Counted from the first letter of the stretch, positions 50,127 to 60,033 are shown. The stretch: 64,000 bases of DNA from Mesorhizobium loti (GCA_002356515.1 AP017605.1:6681020-6745019), one strand, 5' to 3'. The notes: generated by a model not told the origin, from the sequence alone. Numbers and translations are program-made.

Positions 50127-50978
50127 ATGAAGAAACTTGGCATTCTGGCCGGCGTCGCCGGCCTTGCACTTGCGGCGGTTCTGGCCGCCTCGATCCCGGG
50201 CTCGGCCGACGACAGCAAGCTCGAGCAGTTGAAGTCGCAGGGCTTCGCCCGTGTCGCCATCGCCAACGAGCCGCCCTATACGGCGGTCGCCGCTGACGGC
50301 AAGGTTTCTGGCGCAGCACCCGACGTGGCGCGTGAGATCTTCAAACGCCTCGGCGTTGGCGACATCGTCGCCTCGATCTCCGAATACGGCGCGATGATCC
50401 CCGGCCTGAAGGCCGGCCGTTTCGACGTCGTCACCGCCGGCCTGTTCATGAAGCCGGAGCGTTGCGCCGCGGTCGCCTATTCCGAACCGGTGCTGTGCGA
50501 CGCCGAGGCGATGCTGGTGAAGAAGGGTAATCCGAAGGGCTTCAAGAGCTACGAGGACGTCGCCAAGGACACGTCGGCCACGATCGGTGCGCCCGGCGGC
50601 GGCACCGAGGAGAAGCTGGCGCTCAACGCCGGCGTGCCGCGCGAACGCGTCATCGTCGTGCCAGACGGCCAGAGCGGCCTGAAGATGGTGCAGGACGGCC
50701 GCATCGACGCCTATTCGCTGCCGGTTCTGTCGATCAACGATCTGATGAAAAAGGCCAATGATCCGAACCTCGAAGTCATCGCGCCAGTGCAGGGCGCCCC
50801 GGTCTATTGCGACGGCGCCGCCTTCAAGAAGGGCGACGAGGCGCTGCGCGATGCCTTCGACGTTGAGCTCGCCAAGATGAAGAAATCCGGCGAATTCGCC
50901 AAGATCATCGAGCCATACGGTTTCTCGGCCGCCGCCGCCATGTCGACGACGCGCGACAAGCTCTGCTCGGCGAAGTAG
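50127..50978 (+). CDS. ehuB: Ectoine/hydroxyectoine periplasmic binding protein
   Basis: A 283-residue family-3 receptor. The signal peptide spans about residues 1-27 (LAAVLAASIPGSADD). ANEPPYTAVAADGKVSGAAP and IPGLKAGRFDVVTAGLFMKP are typical EhuB-like blocks, and MKPERCAAVAYSEPVLCDAE contains a Cys pair. AAGGAG precedes ATG 50127. A perfect 12-bp hairpin follows the stop and probably stabilises this message relative to the permease genes. Confidence 0.9.
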   Translation: MKKLGILAGVAGLALAAVLAASIPGSADDSKLEQLKSQGFARVAIANEPPYTAVAADGKVSGAAPDVAREIFKRLGVGDIVASISEYGAMIPGLKAGRFDVVTAGLFMKPERCAAVAYSEPVLCDAEAMLVKKGNPKGFKSYEDVAKDTSATIGAPGGGTEEKLALNAGVPRERVIVVPDGQSGLKMVQDGRIDAYSLPVLSINDLMKKANDPNLEVIAPVQGAPVYCDGAAFKKGDEALRDAFDVELAKMKKSGEFAKIIEPYGFSAAAAMSTTRDKLCSAK

Positions 50979-50988
50979 CGCCCTTCTT

Positions 50989-51015
50989 CCTTCTCCCCGT
51001 AAAACGGGGAGAAGG
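50989..51015 (+). terminator. 12-bp hairpin between ehuB and ehuC
   Basis: Bases 50989-51000 and 51004-51015 are exact inverted complements around AAA. There is no U-run, so partial termination or RNA stabilisation is likely. This CTTCTCCCC-type hairpin is common between rhizobial genes. Confidence 0.7.
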
Positions 51016-51041
51016 GACCAAGATCAAACGTTGGAATCTCA

Positions 51042-51701
51042 ATGACCCAGTGGTCCGGCTATCTCGGCCTGATATTGCAGGGAGCGCTTGTCACCATCGA
51101 GCTGACGCTGATGGGGTCGGTGCTTGCCCTGATCATGGCCTTTCTGGCCGGCATGGGACGGCTGTCGCGCTTTTTCGCGCTGCGGGCGCTGGCCACCGCC
51201 TATATCGAGTTCTTCCGCGGCACCTCGATCTTCGTGCAGCTGTTCTTCGCCTATTTCGTGCTGCCGCTGATTGGCCTCGAACTGACCCCGCTGCAGGCCG
51301 GCGTGCTGGCGCTGGGTTTGAATGTCGGCGCCTACGCCGCCGAAGTGGTGCGCGGCGCCGTGCAGTCGATCGGCCGCGAACAGCATGAGGCCTGCATCGC
51401 GCTCAATCTTGGCCGCTGGCAGGGCATGCGTCACGTCATCCTGCCGCAGGCCTTTCTGGTGATGCTGCCGACCTTCGGCAACAACGCCATCGAACTGCTG
51501 AAGGCCACATCGGTCGTCTCGCTGATCTCGCTCGCCGACCTCACCTTCCAGGCGCAGGTGGTGCGCGCGCAGACCGGCAACACAATGGTGCCCTTCGCCA
51601 CCATCCTGGTCATCTACTTCATCCTGGCGCTGCTCATTTCATGGGGCGTGCGCTCGCTGGAACGCCGCATGGCGCGCGGCCTTGATGGGGTGCGCATCTG
51701 A
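51042..51701 (+). CDS. ehuC: Ectoine/hydroxyectoine ABC importer permease EhuC
   Basis: A 219-residue His/Glu/Gln/Arg-type permease with about five transmembrane segments. EFFRGTSIFVQLFFAYFVLP and the EAA loop EACIALNLGRWQGMRHVILPQA are diagnostic. The order ATPase, receptor, permease, permease is that of ehuABCD. The ribosome-binding site is modest (GGAATC). Confidence 0.89.
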   Translation: MTQWSGYLGLILQGALVTIELTLMGSVLALIMAFLAGMGRLSRFFALRALATAYIEFFRGTSIFVQLFFAYFVLPLIGLELTPLQAGVLALGLNVGAYAAEVVRGAVQSIGREQHEACIALNLGRWQGMRHVILPQAFLVMLPTFGNNAIELLKATSVVSLISLADLTFQAQVVRAQTGNTMVPFATILVIYFILALLISWGVRSLERRMARGLDGVRI

Positions 51702-51735
51702 TGGCCAATGCCCTTCTGATAAATTGGGCCTGCTG

Positions 51736-52395
51736 ATGGAATGGGACTGGGATTTCGTATGGCAGATCATGCCGACGCTGATCCAGGGGGTGAAGATCAC
51801 CATCGTGGCGACGCTGCTCGGCTCGGTGCTGGCGGCGATCGTCGGGCTCGGCATTGCGCTGGCGCGCCGCTCGCCTAACAAGGCGCTGTCACGCACCGTC
51901 GGCTGGGCGGCCGAATTCATCCGCGGCACGCCGCTTCTGGTGCAGCTCTATTTCATCTTCTACGTGCTGCCCGACATCGGCATCCTGCTGCCGCCGCTTG
52001 TCGCCGGTGTCATCGGGCTCGGGCTGCACTACGGCACCTACACGGCGGAGGTCTACCGCGCCGGCATCGACAATGTGCCGCGCGGCCAATGGGAGGCCGC
52101 CAAGGCCTGCAACCTCAACGCCAGGCAGACCTGGACGCACATCATCATTCCGCAGGCGATTCCGCCGATGATCCCGGCACTGGCCAACTATTTCATCGCC
52201 ATGTTCAAGGAAACGCCGCTGCTCTCGGCGATCACCGTGCTGGAACTGATGAACCAAGCGAAAAGCGTCGCCAACACCTACTATCGCTACATCGAGCCGA
52301 TCACGCTGGTCGGCGCCTTCTTCCTCGCGATCAGCCTTTGTTCGGTCGTGCTGTTGCGCTGGCTGGAACGCCGTTACGGCAAGATCGAGAGGTAG
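51736..52395 (+). CDS. ehuD: Ectoine/hydroxyectoine ABC importer permease EhuD
   Basis: A 219-residue partner permease. EFIRGTPLLVQLYFIFYVLP is followed by the EAA loop WEAAKACNLNARQTWTHIIIPQA. ATG 51736 (MEWDWDFVW) is the natural start; an upstream in-frame ATG at 51682 overlaps ehuC and encodes nothing family-like. It is followed three bases later by eutA. Confidence 0.88.
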   Translation: MEWDWDFVWQIMPTLIQGVKITIVATLLGSVLAAIVGLGIALARRSPNKALSRTVGWAAEFIRGTPLLVQLYFIFYVLPDIGILLPPLVAGVIGLGLHYGTYTAEVYRAGIDNVPRGQWEAAKACNLNARQTWTHIIIPQAIPPMIPALANYFIAMFKETPLLSAITVLELMNQAKSVANTYYRYIEPITLVGAFFLAISLCSVVLLRWLERRYGKIER

Positions 52396-52398
52396 CCG

Positions 52399-53178
52399 AT
52401 GAAACCCTTGCCCGAGATCAAGGTCCACCCGAAACGGCCGGCGCTTGATGATCGCCCGCTCGAGCGGCGCATCGGCCTGATCATCCTGGCCACCGACCAC
52501 ACCAGCGAGCCTGACTTTCGCCGCATGGTGGCCAGCGAGCGCATCGGCGTCTATGTCGCGCGCATTCCCTATGCCAATCCGACGACGCCGGAAAATCTGC
52601 GCAAGATGCAGCCGGCGTTGACGGCGGGCGCGGCCCTGATCCTGCCCGACGAGAAGCTCGATGCGATCTGCTACTCCTGCACCTCGGCCTCGGTGGTGAT
52701 CGGCGACGCCGAGATCGAGGCGGCGATCCAGGCGGCCAAGCCCGGCGTGCCCGTCGTCACCCCGCCAATGGCCGGCGTGCGCGGGCTGAACGCCTTCGGC
52801 GTGCGCCGGATCAGCATCCTCACCCCCTACACGGCCGAAACCTCCAGGCCGATGGCGGCCTATTTCGCGGCGCGTGGATTCGACATCGCCAGCTTCACCT
52901 GTCTCGGCTTCGAGGACGACCGCGAGATGGCGCGCATCCCGCCGGCAGCCCTTGTCGATCTCGCGCGCCAGACGACCGATGCGAGCGCCGAAGCGCTGTT
53001 CGTGTCCTGCACGGCGTTGCGTGGGGCTCTCGCGGTTGCCGGCATGGAGGAGGCAATCGGCCGCCCCGTGGTGACCAGCAACCAGGCCAGCGCCTGGAAT
53101 TGTTTCCGGCTGTGTGGCGATGAGACGCCACGCCCCGAATTCGGCCGTCTGATGACGCTGTCGCTGCCGCGTGATTGA
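52399..53178 (+). CDS. eutA: EutA, Asp/Glu racemase/maleate isomerase-family protein of hydroxyectoine use
   Basis: A 259-residue protein with the two-Cys active-site layout of the aspartate racemase/arylmalonate decarboxylase fold: ICYSCTSASVVIG near residue 95 and FVSCTALRGA near residue 200. EutABC are thought to convert 5-hydroxyectoine to ectoine. GAGAGG seven bases before ATG 52399 supports the start. Its stop overlaps the eutB start. Confidence 0.86.
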   Translation: MKPLPEIKVHPKRPALDDRPLERRIGLIILATDHTSEPDFRRMVASERIGVYVARIPYANPTTPENLRKMQPALTAGAALILPDEKLDAICYSCTSASVVIGDAEIEAAIQAAKPGVPVVTPPMAGVRGLNAFGVRRISILTPYTAETSRPMAAYFAARGFDIASFTCLGFEDDREMARIPPAALVDLARQTTDASAEALFVSCTALRGALAVAGMEEAIGRPVVTSNQASAWNCFRLCGDETPRPEFGRLMTLSLPRD

Positions 53179-54170
53179 TGACCATGGCGACCGTCACTCT
53201 TAGCGATATCCGAGCCGCGCGTGAGCGCATTGCCGGCAAGGTCGAGCGCACGCCAACTGTGCTTTCCCAGAATTTGTCAGAACAATTGGGCATCCCCGTC
53301 CACCTCAAGCTCGAGCACCGCCAGACCACCGGCAGCTTCAAGCTGCGCGGCGCCTCGAATGCCGTCGCTTCGCTGAGCGCGGAGGAGAAAGTGCGCGGCG
53401 TCGTCGCGGCCTCGACCGGCAATCATGGCCGGGCGCTGGCGCATGCGGCGAAGCTCGAAGGCATGCGCGCGGTGATCTGCATGTCGCGACTGGTGCCGCA
53501 GAACAAGCTCGACGAAATCCGCCGGCTTGGCGCGGAGGTCCACATCGCCGGCAACAGCCAGGACGACGCCCAGGAGGAGGTCGAGCGGCTGGTGGCGCAG
53601 CAAGGGCTGGTGATGCTGCCGCCCTTCGATCATCCCGCAATCATCGCCGGGCAAGGCACGCTTGGGCTGGAGATGATCGAGCAGGTTCCGGATGCCGGTC
53701 TCGTGCTGGTGCAGCTCTCCGGCGGCGGCCTGGCCTCCGGCATAGCTGCGGCCATCAAAGGCGTCAGCCCCGGCACAAAGATCATCGGTGTTTCGATGGA
53801 GCGCGGTGCTGCGATGAAAGCGAGCCTCGATGCCGGCCGGCCAGTTCTGGTGGAGGAGTTGCCGACGCTGGCGGATTCGCTCGGCGGCGGCATCGGCCTC
53901 GACAACAGGCTGACTTTCACCATGTGCCGCGACCTGCTCGACGACGTCATCCTGCTCAGCGAGGACGAGATCACCGCCGGCATCCGCCATGCCTATGCGC
54001 AGGAGCGCGAGATCGTCGAGGGCGCCGGCGCGGTCGGCATCGCCGCGCTGCTCGCCGGCAAGGTCAAGGCGAACGGGCCGGTGGTCGTACTTCTCTCCGG
54101 CCGCAACATCGACATGAATGCGCACCGCAGGATCGTCTGCGGCGAGGCAATCGGGGAGCGCGCCGCATGA
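53178..54170 (+). CDS. eutB: EutB, threonine/serine dehydratase-like PLP enzyme of hydroxyectoine use
   Basis: A 330-residue fold-type II PLP enzyme. The Schiff-base Lys is in TTGSFKLRGASNA, STGNHGRALAHAA binds substrate, and LSGGGLASGI binds PLP phosphate. It is proposed to eliminate water from hydroxyectoine. ATG 53178 overlaps the eutA TGA by one base, and its stop overlaps eutC by ATGA, so the three are translationally coupled. Confidence 0.88.
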   Translation: MTMATVTLSDIRAARERIAGKVERTPTVLSQNLSEQLGIPVHLKLEHRQTTGSFKLRGASNAVASLSAEEKVRGVVAASTGNHGRALAHAAKLEGMRAVICMSRLVPQNKLDEIRRLGAEVHIAGNSQDDAQEEVERLVAQQGLVMLPPFDHPAIIAGQGTLGLEMIEQVPDAGLVLVQLSGGGLASGIAAAIKGVSPGTKIIGVSMERGAAMKASLDAGRPVLVEELPTLADSLGGGIGLDNRLTFTMCRDLLDDVILLSEDEITAGIRHAYAQEREIVEGAGAVGIAALLAGKVKANGPVVVLLSGRNIDMNAHRRIVCGEAIGERAA

Positions 54171-55159
54171 GCCGTATGACCATCCTGACCGAAGCTGAAC
54201 TGCGTGAGATCGTGAAGCTCGATCTCGATGCCGTCGCTTGCGTCGAGAACGCGTTCCGTGCGCTGGCAACGCTGCCGGTGGCGATGCCGCCGATCCTGCG
54301 CCTCGACATCCCCGAGCATCGCGGCGAGGTCGATGTGAAGTCCGCTTATGTACCCGGTATCGACGGCTTCGCCGTCAAGATCAGCTCCGGCTTCTTCGAC
54401 AATCCAAAACTTGGCCTGCCGAGTGGTGGCGGCATGATGGTGCTGCTTTCGGCAAAGACCGGTGTGGTCGAGGCGCTGCTGCTCGACAATGGCTACCTGA
54501 CCGATGTCCGCACCGCCGCGGCAGGCGCGGTCGCGGCCAAGCATCTGTCGCGTGAGGACTCGTCAGTCGCTGCGATCTTCGGCGCTGGCGTGCAGGCCGG
54601 GCTGCAGCTCGAAGCCCTTATGCTGGTGCGGCCAATTACTGAGGCGCGCATCTGGGCGCGCGATGTCGCCAAGGCAGAGCTGACGGCAGGCGCCTTGCGC
54701 GAGAAGCTTGGTATCGAAGTGCGCGCCGAAGCCGATGCGGCAGAGGCGGCTGCCGGCGCCGACGTCATCGTCACCACCACGCCGTCGACCGAGCCGCTGA
54801 TCAAGGCGGGATTCGTCTCCGCTGGCCAGCACATCACCGCGATGGGCTCGGATGCCGAGCACAAGAACGAGATCGCGCCGGCGATCCTGCGCATGGCCGA
54901 CGTCTATGTCGCCGACAGCGCGCGCCAGACGCGGCGGCTGGGTGAACTGCACCATGCCATCGCAGCAGGCGTGATGTCGGCCGATGCCGAGGTGACCGAG
55001 CTTGGCCAGATCGTCGCCGGTGCGAAACACGGCCGGCGCTCAGCCAGCGACATCACCATCGCCGACCTGACCGGCACCGGCGTGCAGGACACGGCGATTG
55101 CGACGCTCGCCCGCGATCGCGCGGGAGCCGCCAATGCCGGAACCATCTTTGAGAGCTGA
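54167..55159 (+). CDS. eutC: EutC, ornithine cyclodeaminase/mu-crystallin-family reductase
   Basis: A 330-residue NAD(P)-dependent enzyme. VKSAYVPGIDGFAVKISSGF contains the active-site Lys, DVRTAAAGAVAAKHL follows, and the Rossmann motif is AAIFGAGVQAGLQLEAL. It probably reduces the imine formed after EutB action, yielding ectoine. The stop is 38 bp before the doeA start. Confidence 0.88.
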   Translation: MSRMTILTEAELREIVKLDLDAVACVENAFRALATLPVAMPPILRLDIPEHRGEVDVKSAYVPGIDGFAVKISSGFFDNPKLGLPSGGGMMVLLSAKTGVVEALLLDNGYLTDVRTAAAGAVAAKHLSREDSSVAAIFGAGVQAGLQLEALMLVRPITEARIWARDVAKAELTAGALREKLGIEVRAEADAAEAAAGADVIVTTTPSTEPLIKAGFVSAGQHITAMGSDAEHKNEIAPAILRMADVYVADSARQTRRLGELHHAIAAGVMSADAEVTELGQIVAGAKHGRRSASDITIADLTGTGVQDTAIATLARDRAGAANAGTIFES

Positions 55160-55197
55160 TGCTGGCCGCCAGGCCCAACAAACGAGGACCAAGAACA

Positions 55198-56376
55198 ATG
55201 CAACCGAACCTGAAATTCTCGCGCGGCGAATTTGCGGATCGCCTCGCCAAAACACGGCAAGCGATGGAGGCGAAGGGCGTCGATCTTTTGATCGTCAGCG
55301 ATCCCTCCAACATGGCCTGGCTGACCGGCTATGATGGCTGGTCCTTCTACGTGCACCAGGCGGTCATCGTGCCGCCGTCGGGCGAGCCTGTCTGGTACGG
55401 CCGCGGCCAGGATGCCAACGGCGCCAGGCGCACCGCCTATCTCGCGCATGACAACATCGTCGGCTACGCCGACCACTATGTGCAGTCGACCGAACGCCAC
55501 CCGATGGACTTCTTGTCCAGCGTGCTTGCCGATCGCGGCTGGGGCAAGCTCACCATCGGCGTCGAGATGGACAATTACTGGTTCTCGGCCGCCGCCTTCG
55601 CCTCGCTGCAAAAACATCTGCCCAATGCTCGCTTTGTCGACGCCACCGCGCTGGTCAACTGGCAGCGCGCGGTGAAGAGTGCGACCGAGATCGATTATAT
55701 GCGCAAGGCCGCCCGCATCGTCGAGGCCATGCACCAGCGCATCGTCGACAGAATAGAGATCGGCATGCGCAAATGCGATCTCGTCGCCGAGATCTATGAT
55801 GCCGGCACGCGCGGCGTCGATGGTATTGGCGGCGACTATCCGGCGATCGTGCCGCTGCTGCCGTCGGGCGTCGATGCTTCGGCGCCGCATCTGACCTGGG
55901 ACGACCAGCCGATGAAGTCGGGCGAGGGCACCTTCTTCGAGATCGCCGGCTGCTACAACCGCTACCACTGCCCGCTGTCGCGCACGGTGTTCCTCGGCAA
56001 GCCGACGCAGGAATTCCTCGATGCCGAGAAGGCGACGCTGGAAGGCATGGAGGCGGGGCTGGCAGCGGCGAAACCCGGCAACGCCTGCGAAGACATCGCC
56101 AATGCCTTCTTCGCCGTCCTGAAGAAACACGGCATCGTCAAGGACAACCGCACCGGCTACTCGATCGGTCTTTCCTATCCGCCGGACTGGGGCGAGCGCA
56201 CGATGAGCCTGCGCCCCGGCGACCGCACCGAACTCAAACCCGGAATGACCTTCCATTTCATGACAGGCTTGTGGCTGGAAACGATGGGGCTGGAAATTAC
56301 CGAGTCGATCCTGATCACCGAAACCGGTGTAGAGTGTCTGGCCAATGTGCCGCGCAAACTGGTGGTGAAGAATTGA
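55198..56376 (+). CDS. doeA: Ectoine hydrolase
   Basis: A 392-residue M24 (creatinase/Xaa-Pro aminopeptidase-like) hydrolase, also called EutD, that opens the ectoine ring to N-alpha-acetyl-diaminobutyrate. A creatinase N-domain (LLIVSDPSNMAWLTGYDGWS) precedes the pita-bread domain with FFEIAGCYNRYHCPLSRT and HFMTGLWLE. ATG 55198 is chosen over ATG 55159, which would overlap eutC and add an unrelated leader. Its product, the N-acetyl compound, is the reported EnuR inducer. Confidence 0.89.
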   Translation: MQPNLKFSRGEFADRLAKTRQAMEAKGVDLLIVSDPSNMAWLTGYDGWSFYVHQAVIVPPSGEPVWYGRGQDANGARRTAYLAHDNIVGYADHYVQSTERHPMDFLSSVLADRGWGKLTIGVEMDNYWFSAAAFASLQKHLPNARFVDATALVNWQRAVKSATEIDYMRKAARIVEAMHQRIVDRIEIGMRKCDLVAEIYDAGTRGVDGIGGDYPAIVPLLPSGVDASAPHLTWDDQPMKSGEGTFFEIAGCYNRYHCPLSRTVFLGKPTQEFLDAEKATLEGMEAGLAAAKPGNACEDIANAFFAVLKKHGIVKDNRTGYSIGLSYPPDWGERTMSLRPGDRTELKPGMTFHFMTGLWLETMGLEITESILITETGVECLANVPRKLVVKN

Positions 56377-56381
56377 GCCCG

Positions 56382-57383
56382 ATGTCCAGCCTCCGCCCGT
56401 CGCCGATCGCGCCGACCGTCGATTTCGATCGTGACGGCGTCCAGCACGGTTTCCTGCGCCTGCCCTACAGCCGCGACGATTCGGCGTGGGGTTCAGTGAT
56501 GATCCCAATCTGCGTCATCCGCAACGGCGAGGGGCCGACGGCGCTGCTGTCCGGCGGCAACCATGGCGATGAGTATGAGGGGCCGCTGGCGCTCTACGAT
56601 CTCGCCCGCACGCTCGATCCGAAGGACGTCGGCGGCAGCGTGATCATCGTCCCGGCGATGAACTATCCGGCCTTCCGCTCCGGCACGCGGACCTCGCCGA
56701 TCGACAAGGGCAACATGAACCGCAGCTTTCCCGGACGGCCGGACGGCACGGTGACGGAAAAGATCGCCGACTATTTCCAGCGCGAATTGCTGCCGCGCGC
56801 CGACCTCGTCTTCGACTTCCACTCCGGCGGCAAGACGCTGGACTTCGTGCCGTTCTGCGCCGCCCACACGTTGCCCGACAAGGCGCTGGAGCAGAAAGCC
56901 TTCGATGCGGTCGCGGCATTCTCGGCGCCCTTCTCGATGCGCATGATCGAGATCGATTCCGTCGGCATGTACGACACGGCGGCGGAGAATATGGGCAAGG
57001 TTTTTGTCAGCACCGAGCTTGGCGGCGGTGGTACCTCGCGTGCGCAAACCGTTGGGATCGCGCGGCGCGGCATTCTCAATGTGCTGCGCCACGCCGGCAT
57101 CGTTGCTGGCGCGGTCGAGAAGGGCAGAACCCGGTGGCTCGACATGCCGTCAGGCGATTGCTTCTCCTTCGCCGAGGATGACGGGATGATCGAAACCATG
57201 GTCGATCTCGGTGAGCTTGTCAAAGAAGGCGCGGTGCTGGCCCGCATCCATTCCACCGGCCGCACCGGCATCGCCCCGCAGGAAATCCGCGCAAAAATGT
57301 CGGGCATGCTGGCGGCGCGCCATTTCCCCGGTCTGGTCAAGGCCGGAGATTGCGCTGCGGTGGTTGCCGTCGAAGTCGATTGA
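56382..57383 (+). CDS. doeB: N-alpha-acetyl-L-2,4-diaminobutyrate deacetylase
   Basis: A 333-residue zinc hydrolase of the succinylglutamate desuccinylase/aspartoacylase family, also called EutE. The zinc motif GGNHGDEYEGPLALYDLAR and the later His in DFHSGGKTLDF are clear; NMNRSFPG carries the substrate Arg. A C-terminal biotinyl-like beta domain follows (VKEGAVLARIHSTGR). It starts five bases after the doeA stop and releases acetate and diaminobutyrate for DoeD. Confidence 0.89.
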   Translation: MSSLRPSPIAPTVDFDRDGVQHGFLRLPYSRDDSAWGSVMIPICVIRNGEGPTALLSGGNHGDEYEGPLALYDLARTLDPKDVGGSVIIVPAMNYPAFRSGTRTSPIDKGNMNRSFPGRPDGTVTEKIADYFQRELLPRADLVFDFHSGGKTLDFVPFCAAHTLPDKALEQKAFDAVAAFSAPFSMRMIEIDSVGMYDTAAENMGKVFVSTELGGGGTSRAQTVGIARRGILNVLRHAGIVAGAVEKGRTRWLDMPSGDCFSFAEDDGMIETMVDLGELVKEGAVLARIHSTGRTGIAPQEIRAKMSGMLAARHFPGLVKAGDCAAVVAVEVD

Positions 57384-57468
57384 AGGAAGCGGTTTCGGGC
57401 CGAGGCTAGTCTCGTACACCAGGATACTCATATCCAGTCCGGTGGTTTTCCATTACGCTGGCTACCGT

Positions 57469-58167
57469 ATGACAGGGGAGCATCGATTGCGCGGATTTGC
57501 GGAAAGCTTGATCGAGAGGCCGCAGACGGTGGCGGAGCAGGTCGCCAACGTCCTGCGCGAGGCCATTGCCAGCGGCACGCTGAAGGCCGGCACCGCGCTA
57601 CGCCAGGACGAACTGGCCGAGCAGTTCGGCTTCAGCCGCATGCCGATCCGTGACGCGCTTCGCCAGCTGGAGGCGGAGGGCATTGTCTCCATTCATCCGA
57701 CCAAGGGCGCGCATGTCGCCCGGATGGACGGCGCCGAGATCAGCGAAATCTACGCGGTGCGGGAACTGCTCGAATGCGAAGCGCTGCGCCTCTCCATTCC
57801 GGCCTTGTTGGACGGCAAGCTCGATGAGGCCGAACAGGCGCTCGACCAGATCGACGCGGAGCGCAATGTCGGCCGCTGGGGCGCGCTGAACCGAACCTTT
57901 CATCTGTCCCTCTACCATGCCTGCGGCAACCAGCGTCTGCTCGGCCTGATCGAGGCGCATCACAACGCCGCCGATCGCTACGTCCGCATTCTCTTGTCGA
58001 ATCTCGACTACCGCACCCGCTCGCAGAACGAGCATCGCGACCTGCTGGCCGCCTGCCGCCAGGGCGATGGCAAGAAAGCCGTGAGCATTCTGAGGCAGCA
58101 TCTTCGCGAGGGAAGCGAGACGCTTGTCAACGCTACAAAGGGAGATGGCTTGTCGAGAACATCTTAG
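57469..58167 (+). CDS. GntR-family regulator, FCD (FadR) subfamily
   Basis: A 232-residue regulator. The winged helix spans residues about 15-80 (LRQDELAEQFGFSRMPIRDAL) and the FCD effector domain has metal-type His/Asp residues (RTFHLSLYHACGN, NEHRDLLAAC). ATG 57469 has no ribosome-binding site; TTG 57487, six bases after AGGGGAG, is an alternative start. It lies 85 bp after doeB but converges on the sugar-acid operon, which it more likely regulates, as FCD proteins often sense sugar acids. Confidence 0.85.
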   Translation: MTGEHRLRGFAESLIERPQTVAEQVANVLREAIASGTLKAGTALRQDELAEQFGFSRMPIRDALRQLEAEGIVSIHPTKGAHVARMDGAEISEIYAVRELLECEALRLSIPALLDGKLDEAEQALDQIDAERNVGRWGALNRTFHLSLYHACGNQRLLGLIEAHHNAADRYVRILLSNLDYRTRSQNEHRDLLAACRQGDGKKAVSILRQHLREGSETLVNATKGDGLSRTS

Positions 58168-58182
58168 GCCGTTGTTGGAGTT

Positions 58183-58635
58183 TCAGCCCTGCGTCGGTTT
58201 GCGTTCAACGATGTAGATGTGGTCGGCCGCCAGCACGACCTCGCCGCGCTGGTTGATCACCTCGCAGCGTTCGATCACCCGTCCCGAACCCGGCCGCTTC
58301 GGATCGTCCTCCTTAGCCGTGATGGTGGTGCGCGTGCGGATCGTGTCGCCGATGAACACCGGCTTGATGAAGCGCAGTCGGTCATAACCATAGGAAAAGG
58401 CGACCGGGTTGACGATGCTTGCCGTCAGCCCGATGCCGACCGAGAACACCAGTGTGCCATGCGCGATGCGCTGGCCGAATGGCGTCGTCTTCATGTATTC
58501 CGCGTCCATGTGGTGCGGGAAGAAATCACCGGTGTGACCGGCATGGACGATGAAGTCGGTCTCGGTGATGGTGCGGCCGCTGGTCAGCCGCGACGAGCCG
58601 ATCTCGTAATCTTCGAAATAGGTGATCTGTTCCAT
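58183..58635 (-). CDS. MaoC-like hot-dog hydratase
   Basis: A 150-residue single hot-dog domain protein. The hydratase motif with catalytic Asp and His is seen in [17 protein letters not shown], followed by [17 protein letters not shown]. Most relatives hydrate enoyl-CoA or mesaconyl-type compounds. It is the last gene of a sugar-acid operon and overlaps the Gfo/Idh stop by one base. A CoA-dependent role is uncertain because no CoA ligase is present in the window. Confidence 0.84.
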   Translation of the reverse strand: MEQITYFEDYEIGSSRLTSGRTITETDFIVHAGHTGDFFPHHMDAEYMKTTPFGQRIAHGTLVFSVGIGLTASIVNPVAFSYGYDRLRFIKPVFIGDTIRTRTTITAKEDDPKRPGSGRVIERCEVINQRGEVVLAADHIYIVERKPTQG

Positions 58636-59711
58636 CAGGGTCTTTCCGCGATCGGCGTCGCCGGCGCCGCACTCGATTTATAGGCGGCTTCCACCAGCGC
58701 CATGGTGTTCCAAGCGTCCTCGACCGAGCTGACCAGTTCGTCGTCCTCGCCCGTGGCAAAGCGCTGGACATTGGCCATGCGGCCGACGAAGGCGTCAGGG
58801 AACCATTCACCGGCCAAGGGCACGGCAACCCAGTCCGTTCCGCCTTTCGGATAGATCTCCAGAATATCCGGTTCGCCCCGGGGATAGTCGAGGTTGAGGC
58901 CGAGCTTGAGGTAGGCGGCACCCTCGGTGCCGCAGATGCGGAACTCACAGGCCTGGTGCCGGCGGCCGAATTTGTGGTCGTGATTGATCGACAGGGCGCA
59001 ACGCACCGTCTCGCCATAGTCGAGAATGGCGCTGGTGCGCGTCTGCGCCACCTTGTGGTTGGGATGGCCGAGCGTCTTGGCGTGGACGCCACTCGGATCG
59101 CCCAGCAACTGCCGGATCAGGTCGAGATAGTGGATCGAGTGCATGGCGATCTCGACGCGCGGCGCTTTGAGCAGGAACTCCCACAATTGCCACGGCGTCG
59201 CCAGTGCCAGCCAGGCGTCGAAATCGACGACCTCGCCGAGCCAGCCCTTGGCGATCGCATCCTTGAGCGCCAGCATCATCGGCGCGAAGCGCAGCTGAAA
59301 GTTCACGGCCGCCTTGAGATCCTTGGCGCGGCAGATTTCAAGGATTTCGGTTGCCTCGCCGAGATAGTTGCCCATCGGCTTCTGGATCAATGCGACCGCA
59401 CCGTCAGGCAGGGCCTTCAGGATCTCGGCGTGCCGTCCCGGCGGCGTCGCCAGATCGAAGATCGCATCCTCGACGGCGGCCGCTTCGTCCACCGAGCGGA
59501 ATGCGGTGACACCCCATTTCTCGGCCAGGGTCCGCGCCTTTGTCTGGTCCGGATCATAAAGTCCGGCGACCGGAAAACCTGCCTTTCTGTAGGCCGGGAA
59601 ATGCGCATCTCCGACGATCGAACCTGCACCGAAAGTGACGATCGGCCGGGGCTTCGAGGGTTTGGGCCAAGACTGGATGAGCGAGGCAGGGTCGAAACCG
59701 ACCTCAGTCAT
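58635..59711 (-). CDS. Gfo/Idh/MocA-family oxidoreductase with modified EKP motif
   Basis: A 358-residue oxidoreductase. The Rossmann segment reads [18 protein letters not shown], an unusual form, and the EKP catalytic motif is QKPMG in [10 protein letters not shown], keeping Lys and Pro but changing Glu to Gln. The C-terminal domain contains [20 protein letters not shown]. It overlaps the mutarotase-like gene by eight bases. It probably oxidises a sugar or sugar-acid intermediate. Confidence 0.86.
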   Translation of the reverse strand: MTEVGFDPASLIQSWPKPSKPRPIVTFGAGSIVGDAHFPAYRKAGFPVAGLYDPDQTKARTLAEKWGVTAFRSVDEAAAVEDAIFDLATPPGRHAEILKALPDGAVALIQKPMGNYLGEATEILEICRAKDLKAAVNFQLRFAPMMLALKDAIAKGWLGEVVDFDAWLALATPWQLWEFLLKAPRVEIAMHSIHYLDLIRQLLGDPSGVHAKTLGHPNHKVAQTRTSAILDYGETVRCALSINHDHKFGRRHQACEFRICGTEGAAYLKLGLNLDYPRGEPDILEIYPKGGTDWVAVPLAGEWFPDAFVGRMANVQRFATGEDDELVSSVEDAWNTMALVEAAYKSSAAPATPIAERP

Positions 59712-60033
59712 GATGGAAGACCTCGTCCATCGAAGCCCACCATTCGCCCTCCTTGCGGGTCGCCAGCGGCTCCTGGCACGGCATGCAGACCGCCCACCAT
59801 TCCTGCGTCTTCGGGTCGGCTGCCATCTTGGCCATGTCGGCCGCGTAGTCGGTGCCGTGATACTCGAAATAGGAAAACAAGAGATTCTCCGGCCGCTTCA
59901 GGTAGATCGAATAATTCTTGATGTTGCAGGCCGAGATCATGGTCAGCACGTCGGGCCAGACGGCGGCATGCAGGCGGACATACTCCTCGACCTTTTCCGG
60001 CTTCAGCCCCAGCACCATTCCCATCCGCTGCAT
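59704..60033 (-). CDS. L-rhamnose mutarotase-like protein (RhaM/DUF718 family)
   Basis: A 109-residue ferredoxin-like alpha/beta barrel protein. The start MQRMGMVLGLKPEKVEEYVR, the block NIKNYSIYLKR and the C-terminal EWWAVCMPCQEPLA match the RhaM family, which interconverts anomers of L-rhamnose and related 6-deoxy sugars. It lies in a sugar operon next to an enolase-superfamily dehydratase, which points to a 6-deoxyhexose or its acid as substrate. Confidence 0.87.
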   Translation of the reverse strand: MQRMGMVLGLKPEKVEEYVRLHAAVWPDVLTMISACNIKNYSIYLKRPENLLFSYFEYHGTDYAADMAKMAADPKTQEWWAVCMPCQEPLATRKEGEWWASMDEVFHHD